A DNA stretch of 64,000 bases from contig OY730171.1 in NCBI GenBank assembly GCA_963422465.1, positions 3,286,001 through 3,350,000 of the forward strand, written 5' to 3'. This document shows, one piece after another, positions 31,710-42,451 of this stretch. The stretch's first letter is position 1, and each line of letters opens with the position of its first letter. The translations under genes were made by a program, and so were the position numbers. The notes below the pieces were generated by a model. The model was not told the DNA's origin and did not search any database. It was given only the letters and a program-made list of their open reading frames with translations. The DNA comes from Lichina pygmaea. Lineage: Eukaryota; Ascomycota; Lichinomycetes; Lichinales; Lichinaceae.

Positions 31710-34490
31710 TTACTCGTAGAGATCCATCTCGGCATCGGCCTCCTGTAGCTCCGCCACCGCGTCGTCCTCGTCGATCATGTCGTCCTCGTCTTCCATCTCG
31801 ACGTCCGCGTGGTTGGGCTGGATCACGATTCGTCCGTCCTCGAGCTCGGCACGCGCCACCTCTCCGTCGCGGACAGACCCGCGCAGGATGAGTACCGCCA
31901 GCCGGTTGAGCACCTCCTGCTCGATGAGACGCGCCAGGGGCCGGGCGCCGTAGGCCGGAGAGTAGCCGGCGCTGCCGAGGTAGTCCTTGACGGCGGGCGA
32001 GCACTGGATCGAGATGTTACGTCCGTTCTGCTGCAGCCGCTTCTGGATGTCGTCGATGCGGACCTCGACGATCTTGCGGATCTCGGTCCGCGCGAGGCGG
32101 TTGAAGATCACGATGCTCGAGATCCGGTTCAAGAACTCCGGCAGGAAGTAGTTGCGGAGCGCGTTCATCACCATCTCCTTCGTCGCCGGGTCGATCTTCC
32201 CGTCCGGCGCGTTCTGCCGCGCGAGGTACTCGGCCCCGAGGTTGGACGTCATGACGACGATGCAGTTGCGCGCGTCGACGACCCGTCCTTGGCCGTCCGT
32301 GATGCGGCCGTCGTCCATCAGCTGCAGCAGCACCGTCAGGACCTCCTTGGCCGCCTTCTCGACCTCGTCGAACAGCAGGATCGAGAACGGCTTGCGCCGG
32401 AGGTTCTCCGTGAGCTGACCGCCCGCGTCGTGGCCGACGTATCCCGGCGGTGCTCCGATCATTCGACTTAGCGAGTGCCGTTCTTGATATTCCGACATGT
32501 CGAATCGAATCATGGCCTTCGCGTCGTCGAAGAGGAACTCGGCCAAGGCCTTGGTGAGCAACGTCTTGCCGGTGCCGGAAGGACCGCTGAACAGGAAGCT
32601 CGGTGGCTGGTTGGGGTTGCTGAGACCCGATCGCTGCAGCCGGATGGCGTTGCAGACGGCCTTGACCGCCTCCCGTTGACCGACGACGATCTTGGACAGC
32701 GCCTTCTCCATGTGGAGAAGCTTCTCCTTCTCGGTGGTCCTTAGCCTCGTGACCGGAATGCCGGTCCATCGCGCCACGATCTCGTTGATCTGTTCTGGGC
32801 CCACGACGTCCGTCACCATCGACTCGCCGAGGTCGGCGCCGGGACGCGCGCTCAGATTCCTCTCCGCCGCCACCTTGGCGGCCTCGAGCTCGTCGATCCT
32901 CTTCGTCAGCTCGGGTATGGCGTAGTACTGCAGGTCCGAGACGGTGTAGTAATCCTGGACGCGCTCCGCTTCGGCATGCTTCACCTTGAGCGCCTCGAGC
33001 CGCATCTTGGCCTCTTGGATCTCCTTGCTGCGCGTCTTCTCGCTCTCGTACTTCTCGCGTAGCGGACGCAGCTCTTCCTCCACGTTGGCAGCCTCCTGCT
33101 TGGCCTGCTCGAGGCGCTTCTTCGACGCTTCATCCTTCTCTCGCTCCAGCGCGTGGATTTCGATCTGTAGCTGTCGGTGTTTCCGCTCGAGCGTGTCCAG
33201 GGCCTCCGGCTGGGATTCTCGCGACACTCTGACGGCCGCGGCAGCCTCGTCGATGAGATCGACAGCCGAGTCCGGAAGACGCCTCGTCGTGAGATACCTC
33301 GCTGCCAGGGTCGCAGACGCTACGATGGCTGCGTCCGCGATGGTGACGGCGTGGTGCACCTCGTAACGCTCCTTCAGGCCGCGCAGGATCGAGATGGTCT
33401 CGCTGACGGTCGGCTCCTTGATGAGGACCTGCTGGAACCGTCGCTCGAAGGCGGCATCCTTTTCGATGTACTTGCGATATTCGCCGAGGGTGGTGGCACC
33501 AATGCAGTGCAGTTGGCCTCGAGCTAGCATCGGCTTGAGAAGATTGGCGGCGTCCATACCCCCTTCGCCGGTCGCGCCAGCCCCCATCAGAAGGTGCATC
33601 TCGTCGATGAAGAGCACGACCATCTGGTGGGACTCCTCAATCTCTTTCAAGACGCCCTTCATTCGTTCCTCAAACTCGCCTCGGTATTTACTGCCCGCCA
33701 CGAGCGAGCCAACATCCAGCGAGAGGAGACGGCATGCTGCCAGGTTGGCCGGGACGTCGGAATTGACAATGCGCCTTGCCAGACCCTCCACCACGGTGGT
33801 CTTGCCGACTCCAGGCTCACCGATGAGAACCGGATTGTTCTTCGTGCGTCGCGAAAGAATGCGGATGACTCGCCGAATCTCCTCTTCCCGGCCGATGACC
33901 GGGTCGATCTTCCCCTCTCTCGCCATAGCCGTCATGTCGATGGTAAACTTCTTCAGGTTTTCATTCTCCTGCTCGATATCGGCCGTCTTCGAATCCACCC
34001 GCTTCGTCCCCCGAATTTGCGAGATTGCATCATCGATTAGTTTCGAGTTTGGGACGTTCGCTTCGGCCAAGACCCGCTGAATAGAGGCCTCGTGTGCCAG
34101 CGCGGATATAAGGTGATCGACGGCAATGAAGCTGTCTTTCTGTGTCTTTTGCAGCTCGTTCGCCGCGCGAAGGATCTTGGAGAATGTAGGCGAGACGGAA
34201 ACACGTTCGGGAGGTGGATCCTGACTGGGTAGTCGTACGAGCGCTTTCTTCAGAGCTCGGTCCAACGATTGAGGGTCGCCATTGGCACGTTCGACCACTT
34301 GCCGGAAGAGCGGCGCCGACGTCCCAGACTGCGCTCCATTCGCAGAAGCAGGCGGCCCTTCTGGTGGATCGAGAAGGGCTACGGCCAGGTGAATCGGAAT
34401 GATCTGAGAGTGTGCGTACTGTGCGGCGAGATCATGGGCGCCTTCGAGGGCCTTGGATGCCCGGTCGGTGAACTGCATCCCCGAAGCCAT
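31710..34490 (-). CDS. HSP104: Hsp104/ClpB protein disaggregase
   Basis: Cytosolic/nuclear AAA+ hexamer that extracts proteins from aggregates together with Hsp70. Intronless, 926 residues, a normal length. The N-domain ([20 protein letters not shown]) comes first. NBD1 has Walker [10 protein letters not shown] (about residue 220) and Walker [10 protein letters not shown]. The coiled-coil M domain (about 410-525) is rich in Glu/Lys/Arg. NBD2 has Walker [10 protein letters not shown] (about 634), Walker [11 protein letters not shown] and the sensor-2 segment [11 protein letters not shown]. The acidic C-terminus ([20 protein letters not shown]) is the cytosolic type, and there is no mitochondrial presequence, which argues against Hsp78. 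It is head to head with RDH54 across a 372-bp promoter. Confidence 0.97.
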   Translation of the reverse strand: MASGMQFTDRASKALEGAHDLAAQYAHSQIIPIHLAVALLDPPEGPPASANGAQSGTSAPLFRQVVERANGDPQSLDRALKKALVRLPSQDPPPERVSVSPTFSKILRAANELQKTQKDSFIAVDHLISALAHEASIQRVLAEANVPNSKLIDDAISQIRGTKRVDSKTADIEQENENLKKFTIDMTAMAREGKIDPVIGREEEIRRVIRILSRRTKNNPVLIGEPGVGKTTVVEGLARRIVNSDVPANLAACRLLSLDVGSLVAGSKYRGEFEERMKGVLKEIEESHQMVVLFIDEMHLLMGAGATGEGGMDAANLLKPMLARGQLHCIGATTLGEYRKYIEKDAAFERRFQQVLIKEPTVSETISILRGLKERYEVHHAVTIADAAIVASATLAARYLTTRRLPDSAVDLIDEAAAAVRVSRESQPEALDTLERKHRQLQIEIHALEREKDEASKKRLEQAKQEAANVEEELRPLREKYESEKTRSKEIQEAKMRLEALKVKHAEAERVQDYYTVSDLQYYAIPELTKRIDELEAAKVAAERNLSARPGADLGESMVTDVVGPEQINEIVARWTGIPVTRLRTTEKEKLLHMEKALSKIVVGQREAVKAVCNAIRLQRSGLSNPNQPPSFLFSGPSGTGKTLLTKALAEFLFDDAKAMIRFDMSEYQERHSLSRMIGAPPGYVGHDAGGQLTENLRRKPFSILLFDEVEKAAKEVLTVLLQLMDDGRITDGQGRVVDARNCIVVMTSNLGAEYLARQNAPDGKIDPATKEMVMNALRNYFLPEFLNRISSIVIFNRLARTEIRKIVEVRIDDIQKRLQQNGRNISIQCSPAVKDYLGSAGYSPAYGARPLARLIEQEVLNRLAVLILRGSVRDGEVARAELEDGRIVIQPNHADVEMEDEDDMIDEDDAVAELQEADAEMDLYE

Positions 34491-34862
34491 GATGAAGCTT
34501 TAGCGGCCGACAACAGACTTCTATCGCAGTCGCCAAGTCCAGCACGATGATCGTACCCTTCGTAGCGAGCAAGAAGTGTTTTGATTATCGAAGGAGGAAC
34601 TCGACTGGTACCGAGAAATCGAGTCCGACGACCCTCATGTACTTAAGTATTTCGGGCTGCGACAGATTCCGGCTGGTGCTCGTCGCATCTAGAATGACCG
34701 AATTATACGTACTCCCAAGGACGTGACGTCATGCCGTACGGTACGGTACATGGCTTGGTCAGCCTCGCCACGTGATCACGCGACTCGATGACCGCTCCAC
34801 GTGTGTTGACGACGCGCCAAGTGGAGAGATGGCATTGCAACAGTATTGAAGGCGTTCTGACC
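34491..34862. promoter_or_regulatory. bidirectional promoter HSP104/RDH54 with CRE and E-boxes
   Basis: A perfect CRE palindrome TGACGTCA lies at 34724-34731, and CACGTG boxes at 34769-34774 and 34798-34803. CRE sites bind Atf1/CREB-type bZIP stress factors in fungi. I could not find a convincing heat-shock element. GTAC motifs are present at 34707-34750. Confidence 0.55.
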
Positions 34863-37747
34863 ATGTTGAATAAGGCATTCAAGCCACCGCTGCTCAGGAA
34901 AAGCAACAGCATCAACGAGAGGCAGACCGATGCTCCCCTTGTCAAACGGCGTCGCATCAGCAAAGAGAACGAGGCGGACGATGCAAGCGCAAGCTTGCAC
35001 AAGGGCGAATGCAGGTCCCACGCGCCTCCTCTGAATCACACCAACCAACTCATATCCGCAAGAAAATCAGACGATGATAGCGGCGAGACTTTTCGAGGTT
35101 ACTATACGGTGCTATGGTATTTACCACTTCTCTATCTTCAGAGTATCGTCCTTTAAGATTTTCTTTCTGATAGTGGCGCACTCGTAGGAGGAAGTTCACC
35201 ACCAAGAAGCACAAACCGTGGACTGGCGACGGTCTTCTGGCCGTACAGGCTGGTTATGCATATCTCCAGGATATCTCGGGCAGAGAGCTGGGCAAAAGTG
35301 CATCGAGTGGGCCTCTTCTCCACGGCTCCAATCTCTCGGTTGGCGGCAACGAAGTCGAGGTTGACATGGTAATCTCCCGTGAAGAATACGTCAAGACTAG
35401 AAAACGCTCTCTGCCTATAGCAAAAGAGATGCCTGTTCAGAAAGAGAGAGACCAAGGCAAAACCAGCACAATGAAAAGCGAGTCTATCGGCCCGAGAAAG
35501 CTGAATGTCGCAGCGCCCAGGAGTGTTTCCACCAAGGCACGTTTCGTAAATCCGTTGGTCACGGAGACGGTGCTTCCCAAGCAACATGGTGGAGACCCGG
35601 TTCCGCGTCATGACCCGAATCATCCAGCGGCTTTGGTGTTGCGACGCCCAACCGAAGTGGATAAGGGGAAACGAGTTGTTGACGTCGTCGTCGATCCCCT
35701 TCTGTCCAAGCATCTTCGCGAACATCAACGAGAAGGCGTCCGCTTTCTTTACGAGTGTGTGATGGGCGAGCGCCCATACCCAGGACAAGGAGCAATCTTG
35801 GCGGATGAAATGGGCCTCGGGAAGACACTGCAGACAATCGCCCTTTTGTGGACCTTGCTGAAGCAGAACCCGTTGTACGAGGAACCGCCCGTGGTAAAGA
35901 AGGCACTGGTTGTCTGCCCGGCCACCTTGGTCAGCAATTGGCAAAAAGAGTTCCGCAAATGGCTGGGGAACGAGCGTATCGGCGTCTTCGTGGCCGATGG
36001 ATCCCGAAACCTGACAGATTTCACTCACGGGAAATCGTACCATGTCATGGTGATTGGGTACGAGCGGCTCCGCAATGTGCAGGAAGAGCTGAAGGAGGGC
36101 GTGGGGATTGACATTGTCGTTGCGGATGAAGGTCATCGGCTCAAGACGGCACAGAACAAGTCGGCGCAGGCCATCAAGGCGCTCGATACCCCAAGACGAA
36201 TCATTCTTTCCGGTACGCCCATTCAAAACGACCTGTCCGAGTTCTTCGCCATGGTGGACTTTGTCAACCCAGGCATCGTAAGCACCTATGCTGCGTTCAA
36301 GAGGGAGTTCGAGGGGCCAATCCTGCGGAGTAGGCAGCCTGGTGCAACTTCGAGGGATGTGGAGAACGGGACGGCGAAAAGCAAGGAGCTGGCCACGATA
36401 ACGAGATCCTTCATCTTGAGAAGGACGGCAGAACTGATTGCGAAATTCCTTCCGCCGAAAGCGGAGTACGTCCTATTGTGCAAGCCTACCGCTGTTCAAA
36501 TTGGTGCCTACAGGGCGGTGCTGCAGTCATCCGCGTTCAGCGGAATCCTCGGAAGCCCGGAAGCGGCGTTGCAATTGATCACGGTGCTGAAGAAGGTCTG
36601 CAACAACCCTGGCCTGCTGGCTCAAGATGCCAAGGCGGATGGAGTGACCGAAGATAGCGTGAAGCAACTGGTCTCCAGCCTGCCGCACTCGATCCGTGTG
36701 CCACCGAAATCTGCAGGCGCCAAGCTTCAAGTTCTCGGGCGTTTGCTGCATCATTTGCATTCTACGACACAAGAGAAGGTAGTTCTCGTATCGAACTACA
36801 CATCGACACTGGACCTCCTGCAGTCTTTTCTCACGGCCAATGACCTTCCGTTTCTGCGGCTGGATGGAAGCACACCATCGTCAAAGCGTCAAGACCTAGT
36901 CGACTCGTTCAACCGGGCACCAGCGAGCCTCTGTTTTGCGTTCCTCCTCTCCGCAAAGGCAGGCGGTACAGGGCTGAATCTGATCGGAGCGTCTCGCCTT
37001 GTGCTCTTCGACATTGACTGGAATCCTTCGACCGATTTGCAAGCCATGGCGCGGATCCATCGGGATGGCCAGAAGCGACCGGTGAAGATCTATCGGCTCC
37101 TCGTCGCCGGATCGATGGACGAGAAGATCTGGCAACGGCAGGTGACGAAGATGGGACTGGCGGATAGCGTCATGGACCAGAAAGCCAGCGTCAGCAGCTT
37201 CTCGGCAGAAGAGCTCCGGGACCTGTTCACACTCGACACGGCATCGACCTGCCAGACACATGACCTGCTGGGCTGCCGATGCGGCGGACACGGCCGGAGC
37301 AGGGCGGGGACCGCGACCGACGACGCCGAAGAAAAGAGCGGACACGGAGCAAACATCAACGACCAAGGAGTAGAAGAAGAAGAGCTCCCGTCTCTCCCGA
37401 CGCTCATCAAAGCTTCGCAGGTGAACATGGACAAGCAAGAGCGCCTCATCCAAAACCGGCGCGAGAGAGCCGTGAGCTCCGCACGGGCCAAGGGCAGCAG
37501 CAAAAGCGCTCCGATCCAGTCTCTGATGAAGTACACGCATATCGACACATCCGAGTACGGTCGACGTCCATCTGGCACCGATGCCAATCACGACGATGAC
37601 GATGACGATGACGACGACGACGAGGGACAGCCAACAAAGTCACTCGGACAGCACGTGCGAGAGATCATAGACGACGACGTCTTGCTCGATGTTCTCCAGG
37701 AGGAATGTAACCGAGTCAAGTTTGTCTTTGCAAAGACCTCACCTTAG
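34863..37747 (+). CDS. RDH54: Rdh54/Tid1 (Rad54B) DNA translocase
   Basis: Swi2/Snf2 ATPase of homologous recombination that acts with Rad51/Dmc1 on duplex DNA. Exons are 34863-35116 and 35188-37747 with a 71-nt intron, giving 937 residues. The ATG at 34863 (MLNKAFKPPLLRKSN) is preferred over one 25 codons upstream because the block after it is conserved. The intron join gives YYTVLWRKFTTKKHKPWTGDG, a typical Rdh54 motif. Helicase motifs: I DEMGLGKTLQTIALLW, II VADEGHRLK (DEGH), III LSGTPIQNDLSEFF, V SAKAGGTGLNLIGASRL, VI MARIHRDGQKRPVKIYRL. A Cys/His cluster follows (CQTHDLLGCRCGGH). Unusual: an Asp run of about nine residues near the C-terminus. Confidence 0.95.
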
Positions 37748-37760
37748 TGTAACGTGATGT

Positions 37761-37777
37761 CGCGCGCGCGCGCGCGC
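37761..37777. repeat. (CG)8 tract just 3' of RDH54
   Basis: CGCGCGCGCGCGCGCG lies 14 bp after the RDH54 stop codon, between two convergent genes, followed by T- and G-rich runs. Confidence 0.9.
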
Positions 37778-38254
37778 CCAACTTTTGGAGGCTCTTTGGT
37801 GGGAGGGGTTCGCTGTTTCTTTCTTTTCTTTTTCTTTTTGGGGGGAACAGGGGGAGGGGGAGGGGCAGCGAGACGACTGTTTTAGTCGGAGGAGGGAGCA
37901 GGAACTGCATGATCAGTGGATTGCTACGTCGCTATATCATCTTGCTCTCCTGCCATCTAGAGAGGCATTCTACGATTGCTCTACATCAAGTAAGTTCAGC
38001 GTCATGAGAGGAGGCTCGCGTTGGCTCTCGATATAAAGACGCTCAGCACTTTTCGTCTTTGTGGTGATGATGATGACGATGGCGATGAAGACGCAAATGA
38101 GGATGCTCCATCCCTTGTTTCCCTCCCTCTTCTCCAAGTATCCATGAATCCTCCATGCCAAGGAATAGCCAACCACCTTCGCAGGCCGGACACCGGGTAA
38201 TACCCCTTACCCTAGTATCAGCTTAGATGGGTGCGAGCATAGCCAGAGCCCATG

Positions 38255-41200
38255 CTAGTCCATCTCGACTAGGACCCTCAACTCCTTCTCCTTCATGACG
38301 TCGTAGATGAGTCGTAAGTCCTGACGGCTCATGCCCTCGGACGCAGAGGAGAGGTGTTCGAACGCGAACAGATAGAGCTTCTTGACCCAGGGACAACTGC
38401 GGATGGCGCGGTGGTGTATGGAGATTGTGTGTTCGATCGGCAGGTTCGCTCGCGAGAAATGGAGGTACAGGTACCATATGCTCGCAGAGGTGCGCCCACT
38501 ATGTCGTGAATTCTCACGATGAGATTAGAGGGTCTGTAGGCCGGAAGGAGGAGATGGTGGGGGAGAGATTGAAAAGTGATGGGGTTGTTACCTGTCACTA
38601 CCAACCGCCCTTTCGAAGACAGCCGTGGTGGAGTTGACGTTGTGGCCCGCTCCGAGCGCCCCCTTGAGCTCGTTCCAAATGGCAAAGACCCATCCCACGA
38701 CGGTGTCGCCTCGGCCGTTGAGAACGACCTCGCGTATCATCGATCTGACCCGATCGTCGATCCGGAAGCGCGCCTCGTTCCAAGCATATAGGCTTAGGAA
38801 GATTGTGTTGTGAGGGAAGAGAGCGATGGACGTGGCCAGCTCGGCTCGCAGCAACGCCGGCCGGAAATGGTGGGATGTCGTGGCGTGATGGTGCAGCAGA
38901 CGGGCTTTGATTTGATGGAGAAGCTCGATCGTTGTCAGGTGCTTCTTTGCGTCGCGGTCGTTCAGAATTTCTGCGGTTTTCGTGTACGGAACCAGCGCGC
39001 CTTCGAGATCGCAACCTTGAGACAGGTAAATGAAGAGACCGAGGAGGTCTGTGAGATGCACGACTCGACTTGGGCCTCCCGATGAGATGGCCCACTCGAG
39101 GTCAAGTTGGAGGAACTGGTGGTTTTAGCATGACCGACTGGCTGCGAGCGAGGAGGCCTTACCTTCTTGGTCTTCAGGAGCTCGGTCGGTGGTGCAGCCA
39201 AAGAAGTATAGGAAATGTCTGTGGAGCTTCCAGCACCTCCGCCAGCTACTATCCCCTCTGGAATGCTGAGTATTGTTCGCAGTGCTCGCTCAGGCTCGTC
39301 TGGCAAAAGCTGCCAAGCCCAACATCTCCAGAGCAAGAGATCGTCCCCTCGTTCTCCGGGCTCAAGGCCGCTGCACATGCTCAACGCTGTCGAGAACACG
39401 TTCTCGGCCGCACTCTTGTTCCCCAGTCGCCATTCGATTAGAGCGTACGCGTTGTACAAGCGGAGGCTCGAGGGGAATGCTTTGATGACATTCTTCGCCG
39501 TTTTCCGCGCACTGGAAGCTAAAGTCAGCCAGAAACATTTGCATGTTCATGCCTGAGCATACCCCTCTTGATAGTTCATCCACTCGAAGGCCAGATAGAT
39601 CTCCGCAAGTGCTGGTCCGCCTATCCTGGACATCACTAAACCCCTAAGCACTCGACGAACCCATGAAGCGTCCACCGGTCCTTCACCGTCACGATACCTG
39701 GTCGTCCAACTTTCCATGCTAGTAAACCAAATCTCTTTTTCTGCATAAAGCGTGTCAGGCGAGATGACAAAATTACGAAACGTAAAGTCGAAGGCGCCTG
39801 GGGGCGCTCGTAGAGTGTTCGACTCGCCGGGGTCACCATCCGACAAACGCGCAAACGCATCGTTGTGCTGCTCGAGTAACTCTGATCGGATAAAAGAATC
39901 GCACGACCAGTCGTTAGTTTTCCGATCCAAGTCGGGGAACGGTGTTGGTGATAGTCGGCAGAAGGCGAGAAGCGCAGCTACCAGCGCTTCCCGGCTGCCA
40001 GATGACGAGAATCGCAGCAGAAAGTCCTTGACATCTGAATAGAGAACCACTCGGTATGGATCATCATGGAGCAGGTCGTCGGTAGTGCGTGCGACAGCTC
40101 GAGTTGTCATTGAGTGTTGGTGCTCTGACTCGAGCCAACTTTGGACTAGGATACCCGTGGTTGCATGGGCATCGGCAGCGTTGAGGTGCACTCCTGGTAC
40201 AGTATAGGGTGCATCGTCAGGTGCATATGCTCCCCAGCCCTTGGCACCTACTTCACCGGCTCGGGGAACTTCGCTGTCCCAGAATGCTTCGAACAGACCG
40301 AGTGGGCTATCTGGATCCGCCTTCTCGGAAAAAGTATTCCGTGGGGCAAAAAAGTTGAACTCGAGCAGCGCTTGCCAGACCGCAACGGCAGATTCCACGT
40401 ATCCTAGCGTGCATTAGCCATTGCTTCTGTGGCCTGGCTTACAAGGCCCCACCTGCTTCCCGCATCGACAGTGTATACCTTAACAAGATATATACTGCAA
40501 TGCGTTCCAGCTCACTAGGCCCTAATACACGCACTAAGTCTCGAGGTTCCAGGGCAGTACTCGGCAGCCGAGGGTCGTACCGTCATTTTGCGCATTAAGC
40601 TCAGACATTGCCGCCTTCAGCACAGTAAAGCATTCGATGTAGATATTCCGTAGAGCGTCAACTGTAAAGGTTTTAAAGCTAGTCTGATGAAAGTCAAGGT
40701 AGCGGTTCCATAGGCTGATGTTCGCAGGGTTATCCTGAAGCACGCTCTGCCACCTTCGCTGTTGTGATTTGAAGCTGCTGGAACCATTAGCTGCCTGTCT
40801 TAGGACAGGAAAACTTTGGGAAGAAGTTGAAAGGTAGATTTACTCCCATATCTTCGATCCTTCGTCCATGAGACCAACCAGAAGTTCGTCGTATCCTTTC
40901 GCGGCCTTCCCGACCTTGATTAGAGCCTTTTCATACATCGATAACTTGATATCTGCAGTGCTCCGTCGTTCTGCCTCGGTGGGCCGTCGTCCTCTAGAGC
41001 TGTTTGTATAGTCCAGAAGCCTGTCCTGGTGGCGAATCAGCTCTAACCAGCGGCTGGCACTGCTAGGCTCTTTGTCCACGTTCTGGACCAACTCCAAACG
41101 TCGCGCTTTTTTAGAGCTTTCCGGAGCATCAATATCGACCGCTTCGTAATCTGAAGTCGAAGTATCTGTTGCGTATTCCATCTCGGTGTCGACTGGTGCA

Positions 41201-41937
41201 TTCGTCTTGGCTCTGCCTTTAATTGAACGATAATCACGGTCGCCATCTGTCCCGGTCACTTCCAAACCGTCATCCTCGTTGCGATTTGTCTTTGACGGCC
41301 CTGAAAGCCTCAAAGGAATGAATTCCTGGCCCATCTCATCATTTGCAGGCAAAGCGCCAACATTGCGAATACGGAGCTTTCGGAGGTGTCGTCGCTCGTT
41401 TCGGGCGAAGCTATACTTCTCGCGCCGTCTTGCTTGGTTCTGGTGGCGATCGGTGATAACAACGAACTCCTCAGCCACAGCTCGGTCTATCCGAAGTCGA
41501 GCTGGAAGTCCAACGACGACACCGGCTCCCCACCGATAGTAGCTAGGAATATTGTACCGGTGGATGGTGCCATAGACAAGATTGTGCGGATCGCCTTCGA
41601 TGTCAACCTGGAACAGCCTGTCCGAGGCGTCTCTTCGATCGATAGTCAGTTCAGGAGATTTTCGTTTCAATGCTTGCCGCGAGCCTGGCTCATGAGATCT
41701 GCGGAGATCTCTGCTGCTGCTTTTCTGATGTAAAGGCTTAGATCGCTTGCTTGAGATCTCGCTTCTTGTAGTCGCGCTCTCCTGTGCCAGTCCCTGGGCC
41801 TCATCCACTGTGGCACTTCTTCCGGAGTCGTCCTGACTTTCATTGCGTCTCTCTTTTCCGCCAGATGGCTGCTCAGCCTTGCCCTTGGCCCGGAAGCTGG
41901 CAAACTTTGGTACATTGCTACGGCTGCTCTTTTCCAT
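38255..41937 (-). CDS. NRDE2: NRDE2 family protein (nuclear RNA surveillance/splicing)
   Basis: NRDE2 proteins are nuclear HAT-repeat proteins that work with Mtr4-type helicases in RNA surveillance, splicing and nuclear RNAi. Exons on the minus strand are 41937-40844, 40774-40581, 40533-40453, 40403-39563, 39511-39163, 39115-38592 and 38498-38255, giving 1108 residues. The N-terminus has MEKSSRSNVPKFASFRAKGK and the signature DIEGDPHNLVYGTIHRYNIP. The rest is HAT-like helices (QQRRWQSVLQDNPANISLW, SLRLYNAYALIEWRLGN, IWYLYLHFSRANLPIEH). Introns 2 (47 nt) and 3 (49 nt) are very small; splicing both restores one frame. The gene is head to head with UTP10 and convergent with RDH54. Confidence 0.92.
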
Positions 41938-42451
41938 ATCAGTCACTTGTTCCTGAGGAGAGAAGAAGGAGCATAAAATAGACACACTTGGGCATATCGA
42001 GTCGTAGCGCTGAGGATCTCCCTGCAGAAGTGCCTACTTCCCTGTGAGAGATCTCAAAGATCGCACCACGTCAAAGTGAGATGGGTTTTGTCGCATAGTG
42101 CATAGCGGCCATCTTGAAAGAGACAACTGTTGGTTTCGAACTTCGTTTGGTAGCCGGCCCATGTGTACGGAAGTACTTACGTACCGTTGGCTGCAGGTAC
42201 ATTACGTAGTGGTACGTAACGGACATACGTAGGAAGGTACGGAACGTACTCGTACGGGTGAGTGGTTCAAGTCACGTGCGATTATATCGTACCTTGACGT
42301 TGTGGTTTACTCAGCCAACCTGAATTGAACCTCCGAGGATCTCTTGCACGTGAGTACTCGTATACTTACTCTATCAAAAGATCAGTCACTCATCGACAAC
42401 AAGATCTCAGGTCCACAAATCCTTACTGATACTCTGTGCCTTGTCAACAAC
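41938..42451. promoter_or_regulatory. bidirectional promoter NRDE2/UTP10
   Basis: A 514-bp spacer between divergent starts. It contains GTACGGAAGTAC at 42165-42176, further GTAC clusters to about 42260, a CACGTG near 42275 and a CTCATCG (PAC-like) core near 42388 just upstream of the UTP10 start. PAC elements mark ribosome-biogenesis genes in yeast; assignment here is tentative. Confidence 0.45.

Noticed and set aside
34491-34700. Heat-shock element upstream of HSP104
   Set aside because: TTC and GAA triplets occur but not in the alternating 5-bp spacing of an HSE.
35153-36226. 357-codon minus-strand frame
   Set aside because: It is antisense to the Rdh54 ATPase domain, where the sense strand shows all Snf2 motifs.
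40534-40580. Apparent frameshift in NRDE2
   Set aside because: A 47-nt GT/AG intron (GTACGA...CTTAG) restores the frame and the helix that follows.
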